Of a DNA stretch of 64,000 nt, positions 17,726 to 27,166 are shown piece after piece. Position 1 is the stretch's first letter; each line of letters begins with the position of its first letter. The position numbers and the translations under genes were made by a program. The notes under the pieces are model-generated. The model searched no databases. It saw only the letters and a list, made by a program, of their open reading frames with translations, and had not been told where the DNA came from. Source of the stretch: Streptomyces nymphaeiformis (GTDB lineage: Bacteria > Actinomycetota > Actinomycetes > Streptomycetales > Streptomycetaceae); contig NZ_JACHJY010000014.1 of assembly GCF_014203895.1 (NCBI RefSeq), forward strand, positions 1 to 64,000, in the 5' to 3' direction.

Positions 17726-17947
17726 TCAGTGCCAGACGGTATTCCAGTCCTGGGTCGAGGAACCGCTGTCGTTCATGTCGATGTTCGACAGGATGCCGAC
17801 CAGGATGAGCACCACAATGATCACCACGAGAACGGCCACCCAGAAATGGTCCGCGGCGGACGGCTCGTGTGGGCCTTGCGGTCGTTCCGGCCGGGCACTG
17901 TCCTCCTCGGCATTCCGGTTCTCGTCGTCGTTGTGCACGTCGGCCAT
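17726..17947 (-). CDS. Small single-pass membrane protein
   Basis: 73 residues from ATG 17947, with a strong GGAGGGGG ribosome site 6 bp upstream. An acidic, Asn/Glu/Pro-rich cytoplasmic N-terminus (about 30 residues) is followed by one clear transmembrane helix FWVAVLVVIIVVLILVGILS and a short polar tail. Streptomyces genomes carry many such small proteins of unknown role. A longer start at 17998 is possible but less well supported. Confidence 0.65.
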   Translation of the reverse strand: MADVHNDDENRNAEEDSARPERPQGPHEPSAADHFWVAVLVVIIVVLILVGILSNIDMNDSGSSTQDWNTVWH

Positions 17948-18227
17948 GGACGCCCCCTCCCCCCGCCCCATGGCACCGCTCCGGGCAAGCCGCGTCAAGC
18001 CCTTTGCGTCAGGGATCCAGCCATGCCGCCAGACGACTGGTGGGAGCGATGTTCTCGTGCCGGAGAACCGAACAGGGCTGCTGGTCCGCCCTGCGCGGTG
18101 CTTGGCCCCTGCCGGAATGCGGCGTCCCCTCGTGATGACGTACTCGCGACCTGAGGACGATCGCGTCCACTACGGCGTAGTCCAGCTCCCGACCGGCGAA
18201 GTGCGGGCCCGGGGCTTTTCGCACCCT

Positions 18228-18578
18228 CTACGCCCGGGTGAACGCCCGGCTGGCGACGATGTTCGCGATCACCACGTAGACGACTGCGGCGATGCCGTAG
18301 TCGAGGATCACCTGGAGGGTACTCCCGGCCACGTCGAAGAGCCCGATCGACCAGCCGGCGAGCCAGTCGGCGGCGGAGTGGAACCAACCGACGACGATGT
18401 TGCCCCGGTTGGCGTCGAGCAGGTCCATGAGGATCCAGACGCCCAGGATGCCCGCGAGCACGTGGGCCACGATTCTTATGACGGAGTCGATGCCTCTCAC
18501 GGGCTCCGTCTTGCCTGGAAGCTCCGTGGCCAACGGCCCCGTCGCGCCTCCTCCTGAGGGATCGTCTCCGCCGGGCAA
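18228..18578 (-). CDS. Small two- or three-helix membrane protein
   Basis: 116 residues. A polar Gly/Pro-rich N-terminus is followed by helices VIRIVAHVLAGILGVWILMD, WLAGWSIGLFDVAGSTLQVI and YGIAAVVYVVIANIVASR. The pattern is conserved in Streptomyces hypotheticals of unknown function. TAG at 18228-18230. Codon use is typical, no partner gene is apparent, and the exact start is uncertain. Confidence 0.6.
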   Translation of the reverse strand: MPGGDDPSGGGATGPLATELPGKTEPVRGIDSVIRIVAHVLAGILGVWILMDLLDANRGNIVVGWFHSAADWLAGWSIGLFDVAGSTLQVILDYGIAAVVYVVIANIVASRAFTRA

Positions 18579-19058
18579 GTGAAGCGGCGTCGAACCTGCC
18601 GGATGGACGAGGTGACCATCATTCCGCCCGCGACTTGAGTGGGAGCCGGCCGATGCGGCGGGTCACAGGGGCAGCGGGAAACCGGGATTCGGCGGCGACG
18701 CAGACGATGTCCGAGACATCGGGTTCCTTCGCGGTCCAGCGGTCGGTGGACGCAGTCCTGGGTCGGGAAGCACGGCTGGTCAGGGATTGACGACGGCCGC
18801 AGGCGAAGCCCGGCAGCCCTGCTGACCGGGCCCTGCCCGGGCACGACCTGGATCGGCCGGAGAACCGAGGGTTTCCCGGCCGGGGAAGTCTGCTGTTTCG
18901 GCCGGCGGCAGCCCGGACGAGCCGAAGACGACACGACGGCGGGCTGGTGCGGACGGCGCCCTCTGGTCGGCCGCGTTCACGGCGCCCAGCCTTCCGTCCC
19001 GGCAGATCTCACGCCGGCGCTGGCGGCCGAGAACACGGCGCCGCGCGATGATGGAGGC
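18579..19058. other. Gene-free stretch
   Basis: No convincing coding frame, RNA or repeat. A GATGGAGG ribosome site for the next gene ends this segment. Confidence 0.4.
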
Positions 19059-19457
19059 ATGTCCGATCGTGACGACTTCCTGGTCTGGGTCAGGACCACG
19101 TTGTACGAGGCCGAGGCCGCACTGCACAACGGCGACCCCGCTCCCCGACGTGCGCTCTGGTCCCGCACCGAACCGGTGAGCGTCCTGGGTGCGTGGCGCA
19201 GCGCCGTGGGCCGCGAGGAGCTCGACGCCCTCTTCACGAGCCTCGCGAAGGCCTTCTCCGACTGCACCTCGTACGCCTTCGAACTGCAGGCCTACGACGT
19301 GAGCGGCGACATGGCCTACACCGTCGGTCTGGAACACACCTCCACGTCCGTGGACGGGCAGCCGCGCACGTACACCCTGCGCGCCACCCAGGTGTACCGC
19401 AGGGAAGACGGCGTCTGGCGCGTCGCCCACCGCCACGGCGACACCGTGACGGACTGA
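19059..19457 (+). CDS. SnoaL/NTF2-like protein
   Basis: 132-residue protein from ATG 19059, with GGAGG 3 bp upstream. The sequence shows the NTF2-like cone fold order: an N-terminal helix pair (FLVWVRTTLYEAEAALHNGD), RTEPVSVLGAWRSAVGREE, then strands ending TYTLRATQVYRREDGVWRVA and HRHGDTV. Close relatives are annotated nuclear transport factor 2 family or DUF4440-like. It may bind a small ligand or be a stress-related enzyme; no catalytic residues can be assigned. Stands alone. Confidence 0.75.
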   Translation: MSDRDDFLVWVRTTLYEAEAALHNGDPAPRRALWSRTEPVSVLGAWRSAVGREELDALFTSLAKAFSDCTSYAFELQAYDVSGDMAYTVGLEHTSTSVDGQPRTYTLRATQVYRREDGVWRVAHRHGDTVTD

Positions 19458-20097
19458 CGGGTCTGGACGCACCCGACAGACCGGTGGGCCAATCGAGGCG
19501 TTCGGTCTCCGACGGCCCGAACCGCATCGCGCGCGGCCGAGTATCTGACGGTGCACGCGCTCAGCATGAAGGACCGCTCGCCGGCGGGGCTCTTCGGCGG
19601 GGGCTACCGCGAGATGCAGTGCCTCGGTCCCGGCCGCCCTGCCTGACGGCCACCCGTCCGGGAGGAGCACGCCTCGGTGCACTCGACCAGCGCGTTCCGA
19701 GACCCTGTCCGGCCGGTCGGAGGGTTGCGGCACCTGGCCCAGGTGGGTCCGGCAGAAGGGCGCCGCACGGCACCGTCCTGGCTGACGCAGCGCGGCGCAC
19801 TGATGATCCCGTAGCGCGACGGAGGGACAGCCAAGACGCTCCATGCCGTCCCTGCTCAGCACCTACGAGGTGCGGGGGGCTCGACACCTCAAGCACTTCG
19901 GGGGCAGGCTTGACGGGTGGAGTCTGCGGCTGCACGGCTGCTCCGCACGGCAGGGTCACTCGCTCTACTCCTCTCCCCGACCCTGATGACCCTGCTGCTC
20001 ACCGTCGGTAGCGGCGTCTTCCCTCCGGCAGCCCCGCCCGGAACGCTTCGCGGCCGGGCGGTAGCGAGTGACCAAGCCAGCAGCGAAGGCGCATCGC
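19458..20097. other. Gene-poor stretch
   Basis: 640 bp in which frames stay open only through high GC content. A hydrophobic run (LLRTAGSLALLLSPTLMTLL) at about 19940-20000 could be the relic of a signal peptide or membrane helix but has no continuation. Confidence 0.35.
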
Positions 20098-20787
20098 ATG
20101 CCACGATCGGCTCTCATCCCCCTCTCCACCGGAACGCCGCCTTCTCGGGCAAGGGCCGCGGTCCTCGTCCTTCACGGCGGCCGCGCGGACGATGTACGGC
20201 CGCTTTCCCGGGTGAACCTTCCCGCGTGGCGGATGCGGCCCTTCGCCTCCGCGACAGCGGGCGCCACGGCACACGACGGAGTCCTCGTCGCCCACGTCCG
20301 CTACCGGCACCGCGGCTGGAACGGCGCCGACGCTCATCCCGTCACCGACGCCGGCCGAGCCCTGGACGAGCTGCGCGCGCTCGCCCACCCCGTGCCCGTC
20401 GTCCTGGTCGGCCACTCTCTCGGCGGTCGTGCCGCCCTGCGCGCTGCGGCCGGCGCTGATGTCGTGGGAGTCGTCGCACTCGCCCCCTGGTGTCCGCCGG
20501 GCGAGCCCACAGCGCATCTGCTCGGCCGTACGGTCGTCGCGCTCCATGACGAGGCCGACCGCGTCACCTCTGCCGCGGACACCTGGGCCTTCCTCGCCCG
20601 CGCCCGCACCGCAGGGGCCCACGTCGTAGGCATCGCGATGCCCAGCGGCGGCCACACCATGCTGCGTGACGCTCGCCAGTGGCATCGATGTACGGCGCAA
20701 GCGGTGACGGCTCTCCTCGGACTCACTCCCTTCCCTGAAGCACCGACGGACAGCGTCGATGTGCTGCCACGGTGCACCGGACCCTGA
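20098..20787 (+). CDS. Alpha/beta hydrolase
   Basis: 229-residue cytoplasmic hydrolase (ATG 20098; an in-frame GTG at 20068 is the alternative). Core strand AAVLVLHGGRADDVRP (HGG oxyanion region) is followed by the nucleophile elbow VLVGHSLGGRAALRAAAG (Ser of GHSLGG), a candidate acid in VVALHDEADRVT and the catalytic His in SGGHTML. Relatives are dienelactone-hydrolase-like or DUF-type esterases; the substrate is unknown. Full length, no signal peptide. Confidence 0.8.
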   Translation: MPRSALIPLSTGTPPSRARAAVLVLHGGRADDVRPLSRVNLPAWRMRPFASATAGATAHDGVLVAHVRYRHRGWNGADAHPVTDAGRALDELRALAHPVPVVLVGHSLGGRAALRAAAGADVVGVVALAPWCPPGEPTAHLLGRTVVALHDEADRVTSAADTWAFLARARTAGAHVVGIAMPSGGHTMLRDARQWHRCTAQAVTALLGLTPFPEAPTDSVDVLPRCTGP

Positions 20788-21026
20788 CGCCCGTCGACAG
20801 CTGAAGCTGAAGCCGATCTCGCGCGCCGCAGCTCCGAACGCGTGAGGCGTGGCCCGTGAAGCTTCGGGCAGGCGAGCAGCCGCGCCGCCGTCTGCGGACC
20901 CCCACTCGTGGGCGGCTGCGGCAAAGGGTGGCTGGTGCGCCGTCTGTGGCCCCCCATTCCGCCGGCGGCGCAGGCCCCGATCGCCTGTCTCGCCGACGCC
21001 GCTGGGCGCGGAAGGGCCCCTAGAGC

Positions 21027-21515
21027 GTGTCGGAAGAGCTGAAGGCTGTGGTCCGGCCTGACAGTGTCGGGTCCCCGATCAGCTCGGCCGCTGAGTTCAG
21101 CGATTGGATCACTGAGCGGTCGGCGGCGGAGCGGGCAGAGCCGTTCACCTTCGTGGCCGGCACGGGCGGCGTGCTCCAGCTGGCGCCGCGGCGAAGCGAG
21201 CACGTGGCCTGTGCCAGCGGAGCCATGGTTCTGAGTGTCGGCGAGATCGGCTTCGTGCGCGAGGCGGACCGGTGGGCCGTGACTGAGGTCAGCAACCAGT
21301 CCACCAGGTACTGCCCGGACGTCACCTCCTGGCCGGAAGTCGCTCGGGCTCTGGCCGATGTAGGGCTCGGGCGACCCTCCGGCTTCACCCATGAGGTAGT
21401 GTTCCGGCGGTGCCCCGACTGCCAGGAGCACGACATCGTGCGCGAGGACGACTTCGTCCGCGTCTTCTGCGGCAGCGAGCTGCCGGAGGCATGGAACGTG
21501 GAACCCGCCGTATGA
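21027..21515 (+). CDS. Conserved actinobacterial hypothetical with a Cys cluster
   Basis: 162 residues from GTG 21027. It begins SEELKAVVRPDSVGSPISSA and contains VLSVGEIGFVREADRWAVTE, VSNQSTRYCPDVTSWPEVAR and a C-terminal RRCPDCQEHDIVREDDFVRV followed by FCGSELP. The three cysteines CPDC and FCG suggest a small metal-binding knuckle. I recognise the pattern as a widespread Streptomyces hypothetical but know no function. Intact, full length, possibly monocistronic. Confidence 0.65.
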   Translation: MSEELKAVVRPDSVGSPISSAAEFSDWITERSAAERAEPFTFVAGTGGVLQLAPRRSEHVACASGAMVLSVGEIGFVREADRWAVTEVSNQSTRYCPDVTSWPEVARALADVGLGRPSGFTHEVVFRRCPDCQEHDIVREDDFVRVFCGSELPEAWNVEPAV

Positions 21516-21708
21516 CGGCCGGGGGGACAGCCACTCGTAGTCCTGGCAGCGGCGGACGCCGACGACGACATCGACCGAACCCTGTCGGCGGCCTCCACCG
21601 TCGCCCGGGCCCACCAGCACGCCTCCGGAGCTCGAAATCGTCCACCGGACCGCACTCCACTTTGCCACCATCCTCATCTGGGCACGCAGATGAGCACGGA
21701 ACAAGAAC

Positions 21709-22254
21709 CTAGACCCGTTCCAGCGGGTGGTGAGGAAAGGACGGGGACTCGACCCGGATGGAATCGTCGGGACGGACAGTCCCTCCACGGCGAACCACAG
21801 CCATGACGCCACACTTGAAGACGAACTCGCCGGACAAGGGGTCCGTGTCGAAGACCTGCCCGAGCAACCCCTTGCGAAAGTCGTTGATCTTCGAGCACGG
21901 GTTCCGCAGTCCTGTCACTTCGAGCACCGCCTGCTCGCCGAAATGCGGCAGAGCACCGGTGGGCAGGCCCAACAGGTCCACCCCGCGCGTGGTGATGTTC
22001 TCGCCGAGCTGGCCCGCAGAGACCTTGAAGCCCTTGAGCGCGAGTTCACCGAAGAGTTCCTCGTGCATCAGGTGGACCTGGCGCAGGTTGGGCAGATCCG
22101 GCTCGTAGGTCATGCGGAACTGGTGGCGGATCGTCTCACCTGCGTGAACGTCTCCTTCCACGCCAAGCCCCGTGAGCAGCGTGATGGAGTCACGATTGGG
22201 CTTGCTGAACGAGTACGCCTCGTTACGGCTCACTGCGGCGACCTGCCCACGCAT
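21709..22254 (-). CDS. MOSC domain protein
   Basis: 181 residues (ATG 22254; GGAGGG upstream). The MOSC core is visible in LTGLGVEGDVHAGETIRHQF, RQVHLMHEELFGELALKGF, SAGQLGENITTRGVDLLGLP and LEVTGLRNPCSKIND, where the Cys of NPC is the residue that carries the sulfur or molybdopterin ligand in this superfamily. It is a stand-alone MOSC protein; relatives such as YiiM and YuaD are linked to molybdenum-cofactor-dependent reduction of N-hydroxylated compounds. A longer frame up to 22329 lacks support. Confidence 0.8.
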   Translation of the reverse strand: MRGQVAAVSRNEAYSFSKPNRDSITLLTGLGVEGDVHAGETIRHQFRMTYEPDLPNLRQVHLMHEELFGELALKGFKVSAGQLGENITTRGVDLLGLPTGALPHFGEQAVLEVTGLRNPCSKINDFRKGLLGQVFDTDPLSGEFVFKCGVMAVVRRGGTVRPDDSIRVESPSFPHHPLERV

Positions 22255-22358
22255 CACGCCCTCCACCTGTTGTCGTTCTGCGGCCGGTCGATCAGAGAGG
22301 TGGTGCAACCAGCCTTGCGAGGAAGGCATTCAGTGAGCGGACTCCTCGGTCGGATGCG

Positions 22359-22593
22359 TCAGGTCCGCACCCGACCCGCACCGGAGGCCGCCTGGTTCAG
22401 GCCGATGTACAGCTTCTCCGCGTCGATACGGGCCGTTTCCAAGCCGAGGAGCGTCTCGCGCACATCGTACTCGAGCTGGTCCTTTTCGCTGCGCAGTCTG
22501 CCGGCCTCTACGAGGTCGGAGACAAGGTCGCTGGCCTGCTCCAGCGCCTGCGGCAGCATCGTTGGCAAGCTGGGCGGGCGTCTTGTCAGTCAT
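22359..22593 (-). pseudogene. Short coiled-coil protein, probably frameshifted
   Basis: Two overlapping frames make one plausible short gene: MTDKTPAQLANDA from 22593, then after a frame change near 22555 the coherent helical sequence LPQALEQASDLVSDLVEAGR, RSEKDQLEYDVRETLLGLET and ARIDAEKLYIGLNQAA, ending at 22359. Alternatively a TTG at 22568 starts an intact 69-residue helical protein. Heptad-like spacing suggests a coiled coil. Function unknown. Confidence 0.45.
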
Positions 22594-22816
22594 GGGTGCG
22601 GCTCCGTCATCGGGCTGGGCAGCCCAGTACGTCAGCGGCCGCTGACACCACGTCCCGCGCGGAGGGACACCGATCGGCAGGGTTCTGACAATTCAGGGCG
22701 GCGTCAACGGTCGGTGCGCGGCTCGACAGAGCGTGGTCGTCGGCCGTCCTCCCCGTTTCCCTTCGTGGCTCGGCACGATTCAAGGAGTGCTCCCGACGGC
22801 CCGTGTCAGGAGAAGC

Positions 22817-23304
22817 ATGTCGATCATCGAGTCGATAGGTGCTCCCCTCCTCACCGTGGCAGCCACCCTCGGTGGAAGCCGGCTGGTCGCGACAAGGGTC
22901 ACCGACCGCTGGGACCAGGTCAAGAAGCAGCACGAGAGGGGGCTCTCCGCCGCCCTGGACTTTCAGCGGCTGTACGGTGAGTTCGTCGCGATCTGGAAGA
23001 CGTGGAACGCCCTGACAAGCCATCACACGCCCGTCACCACACCCGAGCACAGCGGCTGGAGCTGTCTCGAACGCCCGACCGACGCCGAAGGGGCGATCGA
23101 CGCGCTCATGACCAAGCTGGCTGCCGAGCGTCTCTTGAACGAGGCCGAGGTCGACCTGCTCGGCGGTGTGCGCCAGGCGTTCAAGGTCGTCCGGCGGACC
23201 ATCGAGCGAGGGGAACCGTGCTCCGTCCAGCCGCCCACGCCGCGACGGCAGGGGCGGACTTGCGTCTGGATGAGCACGGCCGCCTCGCCGCCGGTTCCCG
23301 CTGA
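22817..23304 (+). pseudogene. Hypothetical membrane-anchored protein, C-terminus frameshifted
   Basis: From ATG 22817 (AGGAGAAG upstream): an N-terminal hydrophobic stretch IGAPLLTVAATLGGSRLV, then a helical region with DQVKKQHERGLSAALDFQRL, EAEVDLLGGVRQAFKVVRRT. Coding sense in this frame fades after about 23210; the frame that ends at 23304 (LRLDEHGRLAAGSR) may have been the true C-terminus. No family recognised; the N-terminal hydrophobic anchor plus helices suggest a cytoplasmic-membrane protein. Confidence 0.4.
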
Positions 23305-23467
23305 GGCCTGGAGTATGACGGCCCCCGCGCCCGGCCCTCGCCGGTGCCGAGGTACACGCTGTCGTCCACGGCTACTCGTGACGGACGGCGAGGTGACCGG
23401 TCACGGCCCTGTCGCCTTGCAGAGCCGCCGGTCCCGCGATCACGGAGCTTGGAAACGGTGCCCGATG

Positions 23468-23875
23468 TCACGTGGGGAGGCCGCCTGCGGGGGCCAGTAC
23501 GAAGGTGTGCCCGGCCGGATCCATGAACCGGCGCGCATCGGTGCGGCGGTCCGTCCTGGTCCCGTTCCTTTCGGCGTCCAGAGGCCGGGCTCCCAGCGAG
23601 ATCGCGTCGCGTTCGGCCTCGTCGAGGGCCTCCGGAGCCACCACGATCCACACGTGGGACTGCTGGGAGTCGTCGGGCCGGGGCCAGCTGGGCAGGACGT
23701 GACCGGAGTCGTGGTGGACACCCAGGACGACTCCGTCCGCCCCGGAGATCAGCAGCAGGTCAGGGGGGCCGGAGCTCGGCTCGACGGTGGCACCGAGCAG
23801 CTCGGCGTAGAAGCGGGCCAGAGGTTCGGGATCGGTGCTGTCGAGCACGAGGACTGCGGTCTTGGTAGCGGTCAT
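23468..23875 (-). CDS. VOC family protein
   Basis: 135 residues from ATG 23875. One full VOC module in two halves: TATKTAVLVLDSTDPEPLAR, FYAELLGATVEPSSGPPDLL, HVWIVVAPEALDEAERDAIS, and the closing FMDPAGHTFVLAP. The sequence belongs to the glyoxalase-like/bleomycin-resistance group with unknown substrate. An in-frame TTG at 23896 could add seven residues. Third VOC gene of the window; not similar enough to the others to be a recent duplicate. Confidence 0.8.
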   Translation of the reverse strand: MTATKTAVLVLDSTDPEPLARFYAELLGATVEPSSGPPDLLLISGADGVVLGVHHDSGHVLPSWPRPDDSQQSHVWIVVAPEALDEAERDAISLGARPLDAERNGTRTDRRTDARRFMDPAGHTFVLAPAGGLPT

Positions 23876-24364
23876 GGTGAGCGTGTGCCCGCTCAAGTGC
23901 CTTTCAGACAGGGCATGTTCGGTGGAACGCTGTTCTTGCGCGACCTGGCCTGGCGCCTCCGAGGTGACAGGTCCACGGTGAGGTGGCGTGACGCGTCCGC
24001 TGCCCGCTCGTCGCCGAGGTAGGTGTCTGCGTCATGGGCTACTTCGACGCCGTGTCGGGGTGAGTCACGATGCTGCGCTCGGCGACGGGCCGCATGTACG
24101 GTCGTACGGCGCTTCCGCGCACACAGCGCTCGTCGCCCTCGAGCGGTCACCGGACATGATCAGCACCCGATCATGAAGGTTCGAGAAGCCAAACACGCAA
24201 CGAGCTTCTTACTCCGGGCATTTGACGCCCACTTCCCGTCGTAGCGTGTCCGCCTTCACCGAAACCGGTGAGGGGGTGGAACCACACCTTTACGGTATGC
24301 GTCTGCGTACACCTGACCATGCACGCCCGTTGGTACGCGCTCCACGACACAGAATGGGAAACCT
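23876..24364. other. Gene-free stretch
   Basis: No convincing gene. The right end (about 24200-24364) is less GC-rich and probably contains the promoter of the broken secreted protein that follows. Confidence 0.4.
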
Positions 24365-26896
24365 ATGTCCCGTCCCGTGCCCGCATACCGATCCCGGCGG
24401 CCGCTGCGCACCGCGGCGGCCGCCGTGCTGACCGCTCTCGCGCTGACCGCCACGGGAGGCTTCACCGCCACGTCGACGGCCTCTGAACCGGCGCACGCAG
24501 GGGCCGCCGGCACGTCGACCCTGGTGAAGACCGCGCAGAACGTGACCGACCCCGGCCGGGTCCCGGTGGACCACGGCTCGACCGTCAACTGGACGGTCAG
24601 TTAATCCAACGACGCTCCCGGGGCCCCGGCTCCCGCCGTCATCACCGACCCCATCGCCGGCGCCGGAACCGCCCAGACGTACGTCCCCGGCTCGCTGAAG
24701 GTGCCGCCGGGTTGGACCGCGGCCTGGTCCTCCGACGGTACGACCTTCACCGGCAGCGACCCGGGCACCGCGACCCGCGCCGTGCGCGCGAGCCATCCCG
24801 CGGCCCGCCCCGGCGGAACCGCGCACGCCAACGACCTCCTGCCGCCGGTGCGCCCCACCGCCCAGTCCACCGGCGGCGACGGCTTCACCCCGGTGCTGCA
24901 CCGCACCGACAGCGGCGATGTCGAGGCGTGGAACATGTACCACCACACCGGTCCCGCCGCGCCGCAGGCCGTGTGCAGCAACCTGTCGACCGGCCAGCCC
25001 TGTGCGGGCGGCCCGTGGCCTCGCCCCCTCAACACCCCCCGGGCCCCTCGGCTCCGGCAGCACCGGCAACATCAGCAGCACCCTGACACCCCAGTACGTG
25101 CTCGACCCTGGCCGGCCCGGCGTGCTCTACTACCCGGCGGTGACCGCGGCCGCCCTCGGCGTCGGCTGTCTGGACCTCGGCGCCCGCGCCAACTGCGGCT
25201 TCTTTGCCCTGCGGGCCACCGGCGGCACCCCGTCCAGCGCCAACGGCATGGCCGGTCTCGTCGCCGAGGACGGCAAGCTGTACGGCGCCGCCAGCACCGG
25301 CCAGGTGCTCTGCCTGGAGATCACCGACCGCACGCCCTGCGCCGGACAGCCCTACGCGCCCGTCGTGCGGCCCAACCACGACCTTCCCGGTGCGACCGGC
25401 TCGCTCTACCTCGGCGGCATGACCACGGCCGGCGGCAAGGTCTTCGTCTCCTCATCGCCCCAGACCAGCGGCTCCACCTCGCGGCAGCGCCCGCCCTGGG
25501 CTGCTTCGACCCGGCCACGGCCACGGTCTGTGCCGGGTGGGACACGACGCACCCGGCCGGCCCCAGCGCCGCCCACTACTCGTACAACGCGTTCACCTCC
25601 TACACCGCTTCCGGCGCGGCCAACGGCGTGTGCACCGCGACCACCAACGGCGGATCGCCGCTGACCACGTGCTAGGGGGTCGACGGCTCACCGCTCGCCG
25701 CATCGGCCACCGGGCTCGGCACGGTGGGCAACGGCGTCCTCGTCTTCAACCCCGAGGTCGTCACCACCGCCACCGACACCCGCAGCTACTTCCCCGTCTG
25801 GGGCGGGCCCGTCCCCGGCGCGACCCTGTGCTACAGCTGGACCACGGCCCAGCCGTGCGCCGGGTTCCCGGCCACCGCCACCCATCCGGGCGTGGGCGGC
25901 GGCGCGACCCGTGACTACGGCTACACCTACGACGCCACCACCCGCTGCCTGATCGCCCTCGGCGACGCGGGCATCCTCTTCTCCGTCGATCCCGGTACGG
26001 GAGCCACGCCGCGCGTGCACAGCGGTGCGGCCGTCACCCTGAAGCCGTCCGACTTCTACTGCGACGGCTCCTCCGGCCACGTCCAGGGATACACCGAGGC
26101 GCGACTCGAAGCCATCGACCTCGCCGCGTCGACCTCGCCGCGTCGACCGTCGCGGTCACCGACCCCGACGGAACCGTCCTCGCCGCGCCCGCCCTCACAC
26201 CCGCCGGCACCGTCGACCTCAGCGGCATCGCCGCCGCCGACCATCCGTCCATCACCGTCACCGTCCAGCTCGTCCTGAACAGCACGGCTGACTTCTCCGC
26301 CACCAACCACCCGGTTCTGGTGGCGAGTTACGAGGGGGACGCCCCCCCAGGTCTGCGTGCGTACGGTCGTCGAGGCGGACTGCGCGGTCACCCAGGTCTC
26401 CGACACCGCGACCGCGACCGACGGGTCCGGCTCCCTGACCTCCAACACCGTCGAGCTCGCCGTCGCACCCGGCGCGCACTGCAAGCCCGAGGTGACGGTC
26501 AACAAGGAGATCTGCACCGTCTCGAACCCGCACGCGTGCGGACCGGGCGGCGCGGGGCCCTGGGCCAAGAAGAGCCCCGTGGGCCTGCTGCAACTGCTCG
26601 GCACCGCCTACTGGCGGATCACCGTGACCAACACCGGCCCCGTCGAAGCGACCGGAGTGACGGTCAACGACCCCACCACCCACGGCTGCCAGGCGGCGGC
26701 GGGAACCTTCGACCTCGCGGTCGGCGCCAGCCGACAGGTCTACTGCGACTCGTTCCTGCTGGCCCTGCCTCTCAAGAACACGGCGTCAGCCACCTTCTCC
26801 GGACTCAACGAACCCCCCGGCACTCCCCCGACCACCAGCGCGCCGTCCTCGGCCATCGCCTGCTCCCTGCTCTGCATCCTCACGAAGGAGTCCTGA
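24365..26896 (+). pseudogene. Large secreted DUF11-like wall protein, multiply broken
   Basis: Starts at ATG 24365 with a signal peptide (RRPLRTAAAAVLTALALTAT, cleavage near HAGA) followed by a DUF11-like opening LVKTAQNVTDPGRVPVDHGS. In-frame TAA at 24602-24604 and TAG at 25673-25675, and frame changes near 25025, 25450-25490, 26117-26144 and 26341-26347, break it. The pieces rebuild a roughly 840-residue extracellular protein with repeated CLDLGARANCGFFALRA-like and TVCAGWDT/PCAGFP modules and a C-terminal DUF11 domain (ITVTNTGPVEATGVTVNDPT). The 26117-26144 lesion is an exact 14-bp tandem duplication; the 26341-26347 lesion is in a run of seven C. Non-functional. Confidence 0.8.
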
Positions 26897-26924
26897 ACCC
26901 GAGTTCCCGAACCCGGTCCCGCCC

Positions 26925-26960
26925 CGTGCGGCCACGCCCTTGGGAGGGCGTGGCCGCACG
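26925..26960. terminator. Perfect 16-bp hairpin after the DUF11-like pseudogene
   Basis: Arms 26925-26940 (CGTGCGGCCACGCCCT) and 26945-26960 are exactly complementary with a 4-nt loop. It lies 29 bp after the stop at 26896. Strong GC stem without U-tract, as usual in Streptomyces. Confidence 0.85.
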
Positions 26961-27060
26961 GCCACTGCCGGTCGAGGCGCCAGGGGCAGTACCGGCCGGT
27001 GTCGATCTCCGCGATCCGCGCGACACGTAGCGATCAAAAGAGATCAATCAGCGGGCGGAT

Positions 27061-27166
27061 CTGGACGGTATACAACATGTGAATGTTCATCAGATCACTT
27101 GTGAATAGCATGAGTTGACGAGTCCGGCAAAGAATTCCGGTCAGTTCTCTCCGAGAGGCACAGCCC
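27061..27166 (+). promoter_or_regulatory. AT-rich promoter/operator region of the propeller protein
   Basis: The segment 27031-27115 is clearly poorer in G+C than its surroundings. Two copies of TGTGAAT, at 27078-27084 and 27100-27106, are spaced 22 bp apart (about two helical turns). A TTGACG lies further on at about 27115. This looks like a promoter with a repeated activator or repressor site; the regulator is unknown. Confidence 0.4.
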
